A stretch of DNA of 64,000 nucleotides from contig NZ_ML058607.1 in NCBI RefSeq assembly GCF_003635165.1, positions 1 through 64,000 on the forward strand. The letters are read 5' to 3'. This stretch comes from Burkholderia sp. Nafp2/4-1b. Lineage in GTDB: Bacteria; Pseudomonadota; Gammaproteobacteria; Burkholderiales; Burkholderiaceae. Below are positions 51,459-60,876 of the stretch, piece by piece (the first letter of the stretch is position 1; each line of letters starts with the position of its first letter). The translations under genes were made by a program, and so were the position numbers. A model generated the notes under the pieces. That model saw nothing but the letters and a program-made list of their open reading frames with translations. It had not been told where the DNA came from and did no database searches.

Positions 51459-51737
51459 TCATTGCGCGCTCGCAGTCGACACGGCAGCCGACGTCGCTGC
51501 CATTGCCGCGTGCCGGTCACCATTTGCGATCGCATACAGCTCGCGATTGCGTGCGATCGTCTGCGCGCTCGGCGGATAGTCCCATTTCGACGTCGGCAGC
51601 GTGCCGTCGCGCTGTGCCTGAACCAGCTGGGCGACCACGTCGGCGCGCGTGAGCTCATGGTCGGTCGTTTGCGCGAATGCGACGATCGGTGCGCTCAGCG
51701 CACAGGACAGCAATGCTGCACGAATCAGGTTGTTCAT
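51459..51737 (-). CDS. DUF4148 small exported protein
   Basis: This 92-residue protein has a signal peptide (NLIRAALLSCALSAPIVAFAQ) and a short polar mature part with LTRADVVAQLVQAQRDG, the DUF4148 pattern. The function is unknown; members are often stress- or metal-induced periplasmic proteins. I chose the ATG at 51737, seven bases after GAGAGGT. Its first 30 codons and about 160 bp upstream are nearly identical to those of the gene at 56950-57258, although the mature parts differ. Confidence 0.82.
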   Translation of the reverse strand: MNNLIRAALLSCALSAPIVAFAQTTDHELTRADVVAQLVQAQRDGTLPTSKWDYPPSAQTIARNRELYAIANGDRHAAMAATSAAVSTASAQ

Positions 51738-51895
51738 GACGTTCACCTCTCAAGATGGCGTGTTCGCGTCCGCAGATCAGGCCGGACATCCGCTCCGCAT
51801 CGATGCGATGAAGAGTGATGTCCATTCTGCGATTCGCGCGCTTTCCTGAAGGTGAGGCTTCGATTACGGTCTTGTCATCTGAACGCCGGTGCATG
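51738..51895 (-). promoter_or_regulatory. Conserved DUF4148 upstream region, copy A
   Basis: This stretch matches 57259-57417 over most of its length. It includes the shared element ATGACAAGACCGTAAT (minus strand, 51863-51878), which has the look of a spaced half-site pair for an OmpR-type response regulator. Conservation outside the coding region suggests shared control of both DUF4148 genes or a recent duplication. Confidence 0.5.
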
Positions 51896-51959
51896 CCGGG
51901 CGCATGGCGTCCCGTTTCGTCGAACGCTGCGCAACGCGCAGGCCCGACGGCAGGATCGC

Positions 51960-52709
51960 TTAACGCGCAATGGCTTCCGTGTTCCGGACGCTGCCCAGAA
52001 ACCGCGTCAACTCCACGGTCTGCGGCCGCTCGAAGATCTCGTCGGCCGTCCCGCTCTCCCACACGCGTCCCTGGTGCATGAACACGATCCTGTCGCTCAC
52101 CGCACGCGCGAAGCTCATCTCGTGGGTGACCATGATCAGCGTCATGTCCTCGCGCGCGAGTTGCTCGATGACACCCAGCACCTCGCCGACGAGCTCGGGA
52201 TCGAGCGCGGACGTGATCTCGTCGCACAGCAGCACGCTCGGCTTCATCGCGAGCGCACGCGCGATCGCCACGCGCTGCTGCTGGCCGCCCGACAGGTGTT
52301 CCGGCAACGCGTCGAACTTGTCGCCGAGGCCGACGCGCTCGAGCATCAGTTCCGCGATCGCGCGCGCCTGGTGGCGGTGTGTCTTCTTCACCACCGACTG
52401 CGCGAGCATCACGTTCTGTCCGGCGCTCAGATGCGGAAACAGGTTGTATTGCTGGAACACCATGCCGACCTTCAGCCGCAGCGCACGCAGGTCCGCGTGC
52501 CGCGCATCGACGCGTTCGTCGTCGATCGAGATCGTGCCCGCGTCGATGCTCTCGAGCCCGTTGAGCGTGCGCAGCAGCGTGCTCTTGCCCGAGCCGCTGC
52601 GGCCGATGATCGAGACGACCTGCCCGCGCTCGACGGAGAAATCGATGCCCTTGAGCACATGATGGGTGCCGAAGTTCTTTTCTAGACCACGGGTTTCAAC
52701 GAGCGGCAT
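51960..52709 (-). CDS. Polar amino-acid ABC transporter ATPase
   Basis: This 249-residue ATPase has Walker A GRSGSGKST, Q-loop FQQYNLFPH, signature LSGGQQQR, Walker B VLLCDEITSALD and the H-loop VTHEM, and matches the GlnQ/HisP group in length. It has AAAGGAG before the ATG at 52709. Its start overlaps the end of the permease gene by 14 bp. It is the last gene of a four-gene importer operon transcribed from about 54.9 kb (binding protein, two permeases, ATPase). Confidence 0.94.
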   Translation of the reverse strand: MPLVETRGLEKNFGTHHVLKGIDFSVERGQVVSIIGRSGSGKSTLLRTLNGLESIDAGTISIDDERVDARHADLRALRLKVGMVFQQYNLFPHLSAGQNVMLAQSVVKKTHRHQARAIAELMLERVGLGDKFDALPEHLSGGQQQRVAIARALAMKPSVLLCDEITSALDPELVGEVLGVIEQLAREDMTLIMVTHEMSFARAVSDRIVFMHQGRVWESGTADEIFERPQTVELTRFLGSVRNTEAIAR

Positions 52710-53346
52710 GCCATCTCCTTTGCAACGTGCGCGCATAACGGGTAAGCGGATAACAGAGCGCGAAATAGATCAGCGCGACGAGGCCATACACGACGAACGG
52801 CCGGAACGTCGCGTTCGAGATCGCGATGCCGACCTTCGTCAGCTCGGTGAAGCCGATGATCGACACCAGCGCCGTATCCTTCACGGCCTGCACGCCGAAG
52901 CCGACCGTCGGTGCGATCGCGATGCGCGCGGCCTGCGGCAGGATCACGTGACGCAACTGCTCGACATAACTCATCGCCAGGCTCGACGATGCCTCCCATT
53001 GCCCTTTGGGCACCGCCTCGACACAGCCGCGCCAGATCTCCGCGAGGTACGCGCTGGTGAAGAACGTGAGCCCGATCGTGGCCGCGACCCACGGCGCAAC
53101 GTCGAGCCCGGCGAGCGGCAAGCCGAAGAACACGATGAACAGCTGCATCAGCAACGGGGTGCCCTGGAACACTTCGATATAGAGCTTCGCGGCGCCGCGC
53201 AGCACCGTCGAGCCCGACACGCGCATCACGAGCAGCCCGAGGCCGACGAGGCCGCCGGACACGAACGACACGAGCGACAGCACGATCGTCCAGCGCGCGG
53301 CCAGCAGCAGGTTCGCGAGAATCTGCCCGAACGAGAAATCGATCAT
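52696..53346 (-). CDS. Amino-acid ABC transporter permease
   Basis: This 216-residue inner-membrane permease of the HisM/GlnP type has the family start YIEVFQGTPLLMQLFIVFFGLP, then the EAA loop EAVPKGQWEASSSLAMSYVEQLRHVILPQA that contacts the ATPase. About five membrane segments are present. It pairs with the permease at 53343-54029, overlapping it by four bases. Confidence 0.92.
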   Translation of the reverse strand: MIDFSFGQILANLLLAARWTIVLSLVSFVSGGLVGLGLLVMRVSGSTVLRGAAKLYIEVFQGTPLLMQLFIVFFGLPLAGLDVAPWVAATIGLTFFTSAYLAEIWRGCVEAVPKGQWEASSSLAMSYVEQLRHVILPQAARIAIAPTVGFGVQAVKDTALVSIIGFTELTKVGIAISNATFRPFVVYGLVALIYFALCYPLTRYARTLQRRWHAAR

Positions 53347-54029
53347 CGTGCACCTCGCAAGCGACGGGAGAACAGGCGGCGGCCCATCGCGCCGAGCGTG
53401 GCGCGCAGCAGCAGCGCCATCGCCAGATACGAGAGCGTGATCACGAAGTACGTCTCGAATGCGCGGAAGTTGCGCGACTGGATGTAGCCGGCCGCATAGG
53501 TCAGGTCGGCCACCGAGATCTGCGACACGACCGCCGAACCGAGCATCGTGATCACGATCTGGCTCGACAGCGCGGGAAACACCTTGGCAAGCGCCTGCGG
53601 CAGCACGACGTGGCGCAGCATCTGCGCGCGCGACATCGCCAGCGCGGATGCCGCCTCCAGGTGACCCTTCGGCACGGCGGCAATGCCCGCGCGCACGATC
53701 TCGACCGAGTACGCGCCGAGATTGAGCGTCACCGCGAGGATCGCGGCCGTGTATTCGTCGATGTGCACGCCGAGCGCCGGCAAGCCGAAGAAGATGAAGA
53801 ACAGCTGGACGACGAACGGCGTGTTGCGAATCGCCTCGACGTACCCGCCGATCAGCGGACGCAATCGCACGGCCGCGCGCGCATCGGCGCTGTACGCGGC
53901 CGCGCCGAGCACGCCGAGCGCCACGCCGAGCACGGTCGCGACCGCGGTGAGCGCGAGCGTGATCGCCGCGCCGCTCGCGAACACGCCGGCGTAATCGGCG
54001 AGCTCGCCGAATTGAAGCTGGTAGCTCAT
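53343..54029 (-). CDS. Amino-acid ABC transporter permease
   Basis: This 228-residue second permease has YVEAIRNTPFVVQLFFIFFGLPALG and the EAA loop AAVPKGHLEAASALAMSRAQMLRHVVLPQA. The start at 54029 gives the expected short N-terminus before the first helix. It lies 89 bp after the binding-protein gene and is coupled to the second permease gene by a four-base overlap. Together with the ATPase it forms a heterodimeric importer. Confidence 0.92.
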   Translation of the reverse strand: MSYQLQFGELADYAGVFASGAAITLALTAVATVLGVALGVLGAAAYSADARAAVRLRPLIGGYVEAIRNTPFVVQLFFIFFGLPALGVHIDEYTAAILAVTLNLGAYSVEIVRAGIAAVPKGHLEAASALAMSRAQMLRHVVLPQALAKVFPALSSQIVITMLGSAVVSQISVADLTYAAGYIQSRNFRAFETYFVITLSYLAMALLLRATLGAMGRRLFSRRLRGAR

Positions 54030-54118
54030 GGGAAGCGGATAAATTCGGGTTCGGACAACGACACGCGCCGCGCCGGGCATGCCGGCTGCGGCCACGCGTC
54101 ACGCGACACTGCGATGCG

Positions 54119-54925
54119 TCACAGGCCGGCCGGCAACGGCTGGCCGAGCCACTTGCGCGACATCTCGCCGAGCGAGCCGTCCTGCTTCGCATGCGCGATC
54201 GCATCGTCGATCTTCGCGAGCAGGCGCGGTTCGTTCTTGTTGACGCCGACGAAGCACGGCGAATTCTTGATCACGAACTTGACCTCGGGGCGGCGCGGCG
54301 GATTCTTCGCGAGAATCGCCGCCGCAACGATGTTGCCGGCCGCGATCAGTTGTACTTGCCCCGACAGGAACGCCTGGATCGTCGCGTTGTTGTCCTCGAA
54401 GCGCTTGATCGTCGCGTTCGGCGCGAGCTGCGACAGTGCGATTTCCTCGAGCGCGCCGCGCGTCGCGCCGACCGTCTTGCCGTTCAGGTCGGCGGGCGCG
54501 CTCACCTTCACGTCGGACGGCCCGAACACGCCCTGGAAATACGGTGCGTACGCGCTCGAGAAATCGATGACCTTCTCGCGCTCCGGGGTCTTGCCGAGCG
54601 ACGAGATCACCATGTCGACCTTGTTGGTCGTCAGGTACGGAATCCGGTTCGCACTGTTCACGGGCACCAGCTTCAGCTTGACGCCGAGCGCCTTGGCAAG
54701 GAGTCCTGCCATGTCGATGTCGTAACCCTGCGGCTGCATGTCCGTGCCGACCGAGCCGAAAGGCGGATAGTCCTCGGGCACCGCGACGCGCAGCGTGCCG
54801 TTTTTCGCGATGGTGTCGAGCGCATCGGCATGGGCCGGCGCGGCGGCGAACAGCGCGATCACGGGTGCGGCGAGCATCGCAGCCAGCCAGGTGCGTCGGG
54901 GGAACGGTCGGGTCGTCGGGCTCAC
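54119..54925 (-). CDS. Amino-acid ABC transporter substrate-binding protein
   Basis: This 268-residue periplasmic binding protein has a leader (FPRRTWLAAMLAAPVIALFAAAPAHA, where the Arg pair may allow Tat or Sec export) and then the SBP family 3 fold: GTLRVAVPEDYPPFGSVG, PQGYDIDMAGLLAKALG, VDMVISSLGKTPEREKVIDFS and a two-lobe C-terminal half. I prefer the GTG at 54925, seven bases after AAGGAAG. The ligand is probably a polar amino acid; the divergent amino-acid permease gene at 55388 fits this. Confidence 0.9.
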   Translation of the reverse strand: MSPTTRPFPRRTWLAAMLAAPVIALFAAAPAHADALDTIAKNGTLRVAVPEDYPPFGSVGTDMQPQGYDIDMAGLLAKALGVKLKLVPVNSANRIPYLTTNKVDMVISSLGKTPEREKVIDFSSAYAPYFQGVFGPSDVKVSAPADLNGKTVGATRGALEEIALSQLAPNATIKRFEDNNATIQAFLSGQVQLIAAGNIVAAAILAKNPPRRPEVKFVIKNSPCFVGVNKNEPRLLAKIDDAIAHAKQDGSLGEMSRKWLGQPLPAGL

Positions 54926-55387
54926 GGTGAATCTTCCTTGTCTGGTATGTCGTCGTCGGGCAGCGCGCAACTATTGCGCAGCCGACACAACTCCAGCAAA
55001 AACCGGGCCATTGCCGTGAAACGCTTGCCGTACGGGCACGAGACGGAAATTCCGGGGAACCGCATTCCTCATTTCGGTGCATGCGCCTGCACCGGCGGCA
55101 GCGATTGCCCTCGCAGCGCGCGCCGGCGCACCAAATTAACTGGCCGGTTCACCGTCGCCGAGGTCCCATGCAAGGATTCGCACGGGCGCAGTCCAAATTT
55201 GCATTCCGTTTGTGACGCGAATTACGGCTGAATACGTTCGCGACGTACCATGCCTTTCGCCACACTCGGCGAATCGCGATCAGGACGCGCGCGCTCGATT
55301 CCGCGCCGTCGTCCGCCGGTACCGGTGGTCCCGATCGTCCCGCGATCGGGATGAATCCAATCCCCATCCGTGCGCGAGGATACCGTC
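54926..55387. other. Divergent promoter region, ABC importer / permease
   Basis: These 462 bp hold the promoters of two divergent amino-acid uptake units. I see no gene, repeat or clear operator. A GAGGA ribosome-binding site lies eight bases before the permease ATG. Confidence 0.45.
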
Positions 55388-56878
55388 ATGGCATCGATTC
55401 CCGAACCGTCGACAACCGGCGAAACCGACAAACGCAGCTGGCTCGAATCTCACGAGGCCGGCTATCACAAGACTCTCGGCAATCGACAGGTGCAGATGAT
55501 CGCGATCGGCGGCGCCATCGGCACCGGGCTGTTTCTCGGCGCCGGCGCACGGCTGCAGGCCGCCGGCCCGGCGCTCGCGATCGTCTATCTGGTGTGCGGC
55601 GCGTTTTCGTTCCTGATCCTGCGAGCGCTCGGCGAGCTCGTGATGCATCGCCCCAGCAGCGGCAGCTTCGTGTCGTACGCACGCGAATTCCTCGGCGAGA
55701 AGGCGTCGTTCGTCGCGGGCTGGATGTACTTCCTGAACTGGGCGATGACCGGCATCGTCGACATCACCGCCGTCGCGCTCTACATGCATTACTGGGCGCC
55801 GTTCGCGGCCGTGCCGCAGTGGATCTTCGCGCTCGTCGCGCTGTGCATCGTCGCGACGATGAACCTGATTGGCGTGAAGTGGTTCGCCGAGATGGAGTTC
55901 TGGTTCGCGCTGATCAAGGTCGCCGCGATCGTGCTGTTTCTCGTGATCGGTGCGGCGATCCTCGGCACGGGTGTGCCCGTCGCCGGCCATGGCACCGGCA
56001 TGCATCTGATCATCGACAACGGCGGGTTCTTTCCGCACGGACTGATGCCCGCGCTGGTGCTGGTGCAGGGCGTGGTGTTCGCGTTCGCGGGCGTCGAACT
56101 GGTGGGCACGGCCGCCGGCGAGTGCAAGGATGCGCGCAAGGTGCTGCCGCGCGCGATCAACAACGTGATCTGGCGCATCGCGATTTTCTACGTCGCATCG
56201 GTCGTTCTGCTGGTGTGCCTGCTGCCGTGGAGCGCGTACAAGGCGGGCCAGAGCCCGTTCGTCACGTTCTTCGGCGCGCTCGGCGTGCCGGGCATCGGCT
56301 CGGTGATGAACCTGGTGGTGCTGACGGCCGCGCTGTCGAGCCTCAACTCCGGCCTGTATTCGACGGGGCGCGTGTTGCGTTCGCTGTCGATGGGCGGCTC
56401 GGCCCCTGCGTTCCTCGCGCGGATGAGCGGGCAATCCGTGCCGTACGCCGGCATTCTGGTGACGGTCGCGATCTATGTGGTCGGCGTACTGCTCAACTAT
56501 CTCGTGCCGTCGAGCGTGTTCGAGATCGTGCTGAACATCGCGTCGCTCGGCATCATCAGCACCTGGGGCTTCATCGTCGTGTGCCAGATGAAGTTCCGCG
56601 CCGCGGTCACGCGCGGCGAGGTCGACGACGTGTCGTTCAGGATGCCGGGCGCGCCCGTGACGTCGTGGCTCACGCTGCTGTTCCTGCTCGGCGTGCTGGT
56701 GTTGATGGCATTCGACTACCCGAACGGGACGTGGACGATTGCATCGATCCCGCTGGTCGCGCTGCTGCTCGTGGCCGGCTGGAAGTGGCTGAGCCGTCGC
56801 GCGCGCCGCGCGTCGCTCAAGCCGACGATTCCGTCGATCACGCTCACGCGGAACGTGCTCGAGAAGGGCGAGAACTGA
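55388..56878 (+). CDS. Amino-acid permease (APC family, AnsP/GabP-like)
   Basis: This 496-residue inner-membrane transporter has about 12 membrane segments. Diagnostic stretches are HKTLGNRQVQMIAIGGAIGTGLFLGAG at the first helix, LRALGELVMHRPSSGSFVSYAREFLG, FAFAGVELVGTAAGE and SSLNSGLYSTGRVLRSLS. This is the amino-acid transporter group that includes asparagine, GABA and aromatic amino-acid permeases, and the first two are the closest by impression. I chose the ATG at 55388. It is divergent from the ABC importer operon. Confidence 0.92.
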   Translation: MASIPEPSTTGETDKRSWLESHEAGYHKTLGNRQVQMIAIGGAIGTGLFLGAGARLQAAGPALAIVYLVCGAFSFLILRALGELVMHRPSSGSFVSYAREFLGEKASFVAGWMYFLNWAMTGIVDITAVALYMHYWAPFAAVPQWIFALVALCIVATMNLIGVKWFAEMEFWFALIKVAAIVLFLVIGAAILGTGVPVAGHGTGMHLIIDNGGFFPHGLMPALVLVQGVVFAFAGVELVGTAAGECKDARKVLPRAINNVIWRIAIFYVASVVLLVCLLPWSAYKAGQSPFVTFFGALGVPGIGSVMNLVVLTAALSSLNSGLYSTGRVLRSLSMGGSAPAFLARMSGQSVPYAGILVTVAIYVVGVLLNYLVPSSVFEIVLNIASLGIISTWGFIVVCQMKFRAAVTRGEVDDVSFRMPGAPVTSWLTLLFLLGVLVLMAFDYPNGTWTIASIPLVALLLVAGWKWLSRRARRASLKPTIPSITLTRNVLEKGEN

Positions 56879-56911
56879 CTCGCGGCGGCATGCGTGCCGT
56901 CCGTTGAGGGA

Positions 56912-56937
56912 ACCGCCGTCGGGCCGCGGACGGCGGT
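56912..56937. terminator. Hairpin between convergent genes
   Basis: A perfect 9-bp stem (ACCGCCGTC with GACGGCGGT) and an 8-base loop lie 33 bp after the permease stop and 12 bp before the end of the DUF4148 gene. With no T-run it is only a possible bidirectional terminator. Confidence 0.45.
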
Positions 56938-56949
56938 CGACCACCGCGT

Positions 56950-57258
56950 TCAGTGATGCTCGTACAACTGCTCCGTGTCGAGCGACGCGAGCGATTGCGC
57001 ATCAGTGCTCTTTGAGGTGACGTTCGGCCGTGCAGCGACCGATTGCGATTGCTGCGCGGCGACCTTCGCTTCCGCGGCCTGGATGTCGTCGGGATAGTAC
57101 GGATCGGAGCCGACGGGCCGATAACCGGCCTTTTCGACCCGGACGAGATCGGCGCGCACGTCGGCGCGCGTGACCGTGTGGTCGGTGGTTTGCGCAAATG
57201 CGACGATCGGTGCGCTCAGCGCACAGGACAGCAGGACTGCACGAATCAGGTTGTTCAT
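56950..57258 (-). CDS. DUF4148 small exported protein
   Basis: This 102-residue protein has the same signal peptide as the paralog at 51459-51737 (NLIRAVLLSCALSAPIVAFAQ), then VTRADVRADLVRVEKAGY and a motif YPDDIQAAEAKV typical of DUF4148. The C-terminal part differs from the paralog. It is divergent from the RND efflux operon (322 bp apart), and the shared upstream element suggests induction by the same two-component system. Confidence 0.84.
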   Translation of the reverse strand: MNNLIRAVLLSCALSAPIVAFAQTTDHTVTRADVRADLVRVEKAGYRPVGSDPYYPDDIQAAEAKVAAQQSQSVAARPNVTSKSTDAQSLASLDTEQLYEHH

Positions 57259-57580
57259 GATGTTCACCTCTCAAAGATGGCGTGTTCGCGTCCGCAGATC
57301 AGGCCGGACATCCGCTCCGCATCGGTTCGATGAAGAGTTGTGGCCATTCTGCGATTCGCGCGCTGTCCGGAAGGTGAGGGTTCGATTACGGTCTTGTCAT
57401 CTGGTCGCCGGCGCATGTCGCGCGCACGCCGACCTGTTCAGTCGAACGCCGCGCACCTGCGCGCCAGCCCAGATAACGGTTTCGTAATCCTCGAGTCAGG
57501 GTCAGGTCAACGCCCCGCCGGCAGACTGCACGCTCGTCGCATCGAATGCGCATCCGAGCCCTGCTTCGAGGAGCACCATC
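57259..57580. promoter_or_regulatory. DUF4148 / RND divergent control region, copy B
   Basis: The left half (57259-57417) is the second copy of the conserved DUF4148 upstream segment, with the element ATGACAAGACCGTAAT on the minus strand at 57385-57400. The right half differs from copy A and leads to the RND operon, whose AGGAG site precedes 57581. A histidine-kinase gene follows the operon, so an OmpR-type regulator acting here is plausible. Confidence 0.5.
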
Positions 57581-60500
57581 ATGTGGATCGTCCGGCTGGC
57601 GTTACGCAGGCCCTACACGTTCGTCGTACTCGCACTGCTGATCTTCATCGCGGGGCCGCTCGCGCTGCTGCGCACGCCGACCGACATCTTCCCGAACATC
57701 GACATTCCGGTCGTCAGCATCGTCTGGTCGTACAACGGCTTTTCCGCGGAGGACATGGCCAAGCGGATCACGTCGAACTACGAACGTGCGCTCACGTCGG
57801 ACGTCGACGACATCGAGCACATCGAGTCGCAGTCCCTGAACGGCGTGTCGGTCGTGAAGATCTTTTTCCATCCGGGCGCCGACATCAATCGCGCGATCGC
57901 GGAAGCCGCGAGCAACGCCGCGTCGATCCTGCGCATCCTGCCGCCCGGCACGCTGCCGCCGAACATCATCACGTACAACGCGTCGACGGTGCCGATCCTG
58001 CAGCTCGGGCTGTCGAGCGACACGCTCGCCGAGCAGCAGCTGTACGACCTCGGCAACAGCTTCATCCGCACGCAGCTCGCGACCGTCCAGGGCGCGGCGG
58101 TACCGCTGCCGTTCGGCGGCAAGATCCGCCAGATCGTCGTCGACCTCGATACGCGCGCGCTGCAGGCGAAGGGGCTCGCGCCGATCGACGTCGTGAACGC
58201 GATCAACGCGCAGAACCTGATCCTGCCTGGCGGCACCGCGAAGATCGGCACGCACGAATACAACGTGCAGATGAACGGCAGTACGCAGACGGTCGCCGCG
58301 CTGAACGACCTGCCGGTGAAGACGATCGGCGGCAACGTCGTGTACGTGCGCGACGTCGCGCATGTTCGCGACGGCTACGCGCCGCAGACCAACATCGTGC
58401 GTGCGGACGGCAAGCGCGCGGCGCTGCTGACGGTCGAGAAAACCGGCAGCACATCGACGCTGACGATCATTGATCAGGTGAAGGCGATGCTGCCGAAGAT
58501 CGCGGCCGGGCTGCCGAAGGCGCTGCACATTGCGCCGCTCGACGATCAGTCGGTGTTCGTGAAGGCGGCGGTCCAGGGCGTCGTGCGCGAAGCGCTGATC
58601 GCCGCGTGCCTGACCGCGCTGATGATCCTGCTGTTCCTCGGCAGCTGGCGCGCGACGCTGATCATCGCGATCACGATTCCGCTCGCGGTGCTCACGTCGC
58701 TGCTCGCGCTGTCCGCGCTCGGCCAGACCATCAACATCATGACGCTCGGCGGGCTCGCGCTCGCGGTCGGAATCCTGGTCGACGACGCGACCGTCGCGAT
58801 CGAGAACATCACGCATCATCTCGAGCTGGGCGCGCCGCTCGAGGACGCGATCCTGACCGGCTCCGGCGAAATCGCGGTGCCGACCTTCGTGTCGACGCTG
58901 TCGATCTGCATCGTGTTCGTGCCGATGTTCCTGCTGACGGGCGTCGCGCGCTATCTGTTCGTGCCGCTCGCCGAGGCGGTGATCTTCGCGATGATCGCGT
59001 CGTACTTCTTCTCGCGCACGCTGGTGCCGACGCTCGCGATGGCACTGATGCGTGCAAAAGGGAGCGGCCAACCGCCGCGCGGCGCATTCGCGCGCATCGC
59101 GCGCTTCCAGGCCGCGTTCGAGCATCGCTTCGAGGCCGTGCGGCTGCGCTATCGCGCGCTGCTGTCGGCGGCGATCGCGCGGCGCCGTCGCTTCGCGGCC
59201 GCGTTCCTGCTGGCGTGCGTTGCATCGACGGGCCTCTACGCATTCGCCGGACAGGACTTCTTTCCGTCGGTCGACACCGGCGAGATCCGCCTGCATCTGC
59301 GCGCGCCGACCGGCACGCGGATCGAGGAAACCGCGCGGCTGACCGACGAAGTCGAAGCGAAGATCCGCAGCGTGATTCCGGCCAGCGAACTCGCCGGCGT
59401 GCTCGACAACATCGGCGTGCCGGTGAGCGGGATCAACCTCACGTACGACTCGTCGGATCCGATCGGCACCGAGGACGCCGATGTGCTCGTCACGCTGAAG
59501 CCGAATCATGCGTCGACGGCCGCATACGTGGCGAAGCTGCGCAACGTGCTCGCGCAGTCGTTCCCCGGCGTGACGTTCGCGTTCCTGCCGGCCGACATCG
59601 TCAGCCAGATTCTCAACTTCGGGCTGCCCGCGCCGGTCGACATCCAGATCGTCGGCAACAAGCTCGACCAGAACCGTGCGGTCGCGAATACGCTGCTCGC
59701 GAAACTGCGCGGCGTGCGCGGGCTCGTCGACGCACGCATCCAGCAGCCCGGCGACGAACCGGCGATCAACGTGAACGTGGACCGCACGAAGGCGATCCAG
59801 GCCGGCCTCGAGCAGCGCGACGTCGCGCAGAACCTGCTGATCGCGCTGTCCGGCAGTTCGCAGACGACGCCGAACTTCTGGCTCGATCCGCGCAACGGCG
59901 TCAGCTACCCGGTGCTGGTGCAGACGCCGCAATACACGGTGAATTCGCTACAGGCGCTCGCGAACGTGCCGCTGCCCGACGGCACCGCGCGCACGCCGCA
60001 GACGCCGGCCGGCGGCCCGGCCGCGGGCGCGCCCGCGCAGAACCTGCTCGGCTCGCTCGGCACGTTCTCGCGCTCGACGCAGCAGGCCGTGGTGTCGCAC
60101 TACAACGTGCAGCCGGTGCTCGACATCTTCGCGTCGGTACAGGGGCGCGACCTCGGCGGCGTCACGGCCGACGTGGCGAAGCTCGTCGACGCCGCGCGTG
60201 CGCAACTGCCGCCTGGTTCATCGATCGTGCTGCGCGGCCAGGTGCAGGCGATGCACGAGTCGTTCGCCGGGCTGCTGGGCGGCCTCGTGCTCGCGATCGC
60301 GCTCGTCTACCTGCTGATGGTCGTCAATTTCCAGTCGTGGCTCGACCCGCTCGTGATCGTCGGCGGCCTGCCCGCGTCGCTCGCCGGCATCGCATGGATG
60401 CTGTTCGTCACGCGCACCACGCTGTCGGTGCCCGCGCTGACCGGCACGATCCTGTGCATCGGCATCGCGACCGCGAACAGCATTCTCGTCGTGAACGCGG

Positions 60501-60820
60501 CGCGCGAGCTGCTCGCCGGCGGCGCGGTGCCGTGGCAGGCCGCGCTCGATGCAGGCTTCAGCCGCTTCCGGCCCGTCGTGATGACCGCGCTGGCGATGCT
60601 GATCGGCATGTTGCCGATGGCGCTCGGGCTCGGCGACGGCGGCGAGCAGAACGCGCCGCTCGGCCGCGCGGTGATCGGCGGGCTCGCGTTCGGCACGGTG
60701 TCGACGCTGCTGTTCGTGCCGGTCGTGTTCGGCTTCGTCCATGCATGGCTCGACCGGCGCCGCGACGCCGCAGCCGCGCGGCGCGCGGAGCACGCGCCCG
60801 ATACGCCGGTGCTGCGTTGA
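57581..60820 (+). CDS. RND efflux permease lacking the conserved TM10 lysine
   Basis: This 1079-residue inner-membrane pump of the HAE-1/AcrB-like superfamily has 12 membrane segments and two large periplasmic loops. The proton-relay aspartates of TM4 are present (D401-D402 in GILVDDATVAIEN). The partner lysine of TM10 (K940 in AcrB) is replaced by Ala965 (GIATANSILVV), which places it in a divergent clade with probably different coupling. PTDIFPNIDIPVVSIVWSYNG near the N-terminus is typical of that clade. It forms an operon with the adaptor (57 bp downstream) and the NodT-type channel. Confidence 0.92.
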   Translation: MWIVRLALRRPYTFVVLALLIFIAGPLALLRTPTDIFPNIDIPVVSIVWSYNGFSAEDMAKRITSNYERALTSDVDDIEHIESQSLNGVSVVKIFFHPGADINRAIAEAASNAASILRILPPGTLPPNIITYNASTVPILQLGLSSDTLAEQQLYDLGNSFIRTQLATVQGAAVPLPFGGKIRQIVVDLDTRALQAKGLAPIDVVNAINAQNLILPGGTAKIGTHEYNVQMNGSTQTVAALNDLPVKTIGGNVVYVRDVAHVRDGYAPQTNIVRADGKRAALLTVEKTGSTSTLTIIDQVKAMLPKIAAGLPKALHIAPLDDQSVFVKAAVQGVVREALIAACLTALMILLFLGSWRATLIIAITIPLAVLTSLLALSALGQTINIMTLGGLALAVGILVDDATVAIENITHHLELGAPLEDAILTGSGEIAVPTFVSTLSICIVFVPMFLLTGVARYLFVPLAEAVIFAMIASYFFSRTLVPTLAMALMRAKGSGQPPRGAFARIARFQAAFEHRFEAVRLRYRALLSAAIARRRRFAAAFLLACVASTGLYAFAGQDFFPSVDTGEIRLHLRAPTGTRIEETARLTDEVEAKIRSVIPASELAGVLDNIGVPVSGINLTYDSSDPIGTEDADVLVTLKPNHASTAAYVAKLRNVLAQSFPGVTFAFLPADIVSQILNFGLPAPVDIQIVGNKLDQNRAVANTLLAKLRGVRGLVDARIQQPGDEPAINVNVDRTKAIQAGLEQRDVAQNLLIALSGSSQTTPNFWLDPRNGVSYPVLVQTPQYTVNSLQALANVPLPDGTARTPQTPAGGPAAGAPAQNLLGSLGTFSRSTQQAVVSHYNVQPVLDIFASVQGRDLGGVTADVAKLVDAARAQLPPGSSIVLRGQVQAMHESFAGLLGGLVLAIALVYLLMVVNFQSWLDPLVIVGGLPASLAGIAWMLFVTRTTLSVPALTGTILCIGIATANSILVVNAARELLAGGAVPWQAALDAGFSRFRPVVMTALAMLIGMLPMALGLGDGGEQNAPLGRAVIGGLAFGTVSTLLFVPVVFGFVHAWLDRRRDAAAARRAEHAPDTPVLR

Positions 60821-60876
60821 GCGCGGACAGACGCCCCTTTTCATCCTTCGATTCGCCTGCCCCCCCCGGACCCATC

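Noticed and set aside
57581..60820. Heavy-metal (CusA/CzcA) RND pump
   Set aside because: TM4 has the DD pair and surrounding sequence of drug-type pumps, and the methionine or acidic metal-relay motifs of metal pumps are not visible.
58606..60876. Upstream extension of the RND adaptor frame
   Set aside because: The open frame runs back through the RND permease gene in another frame. The adaptor starts at 60877 after the permease stop.
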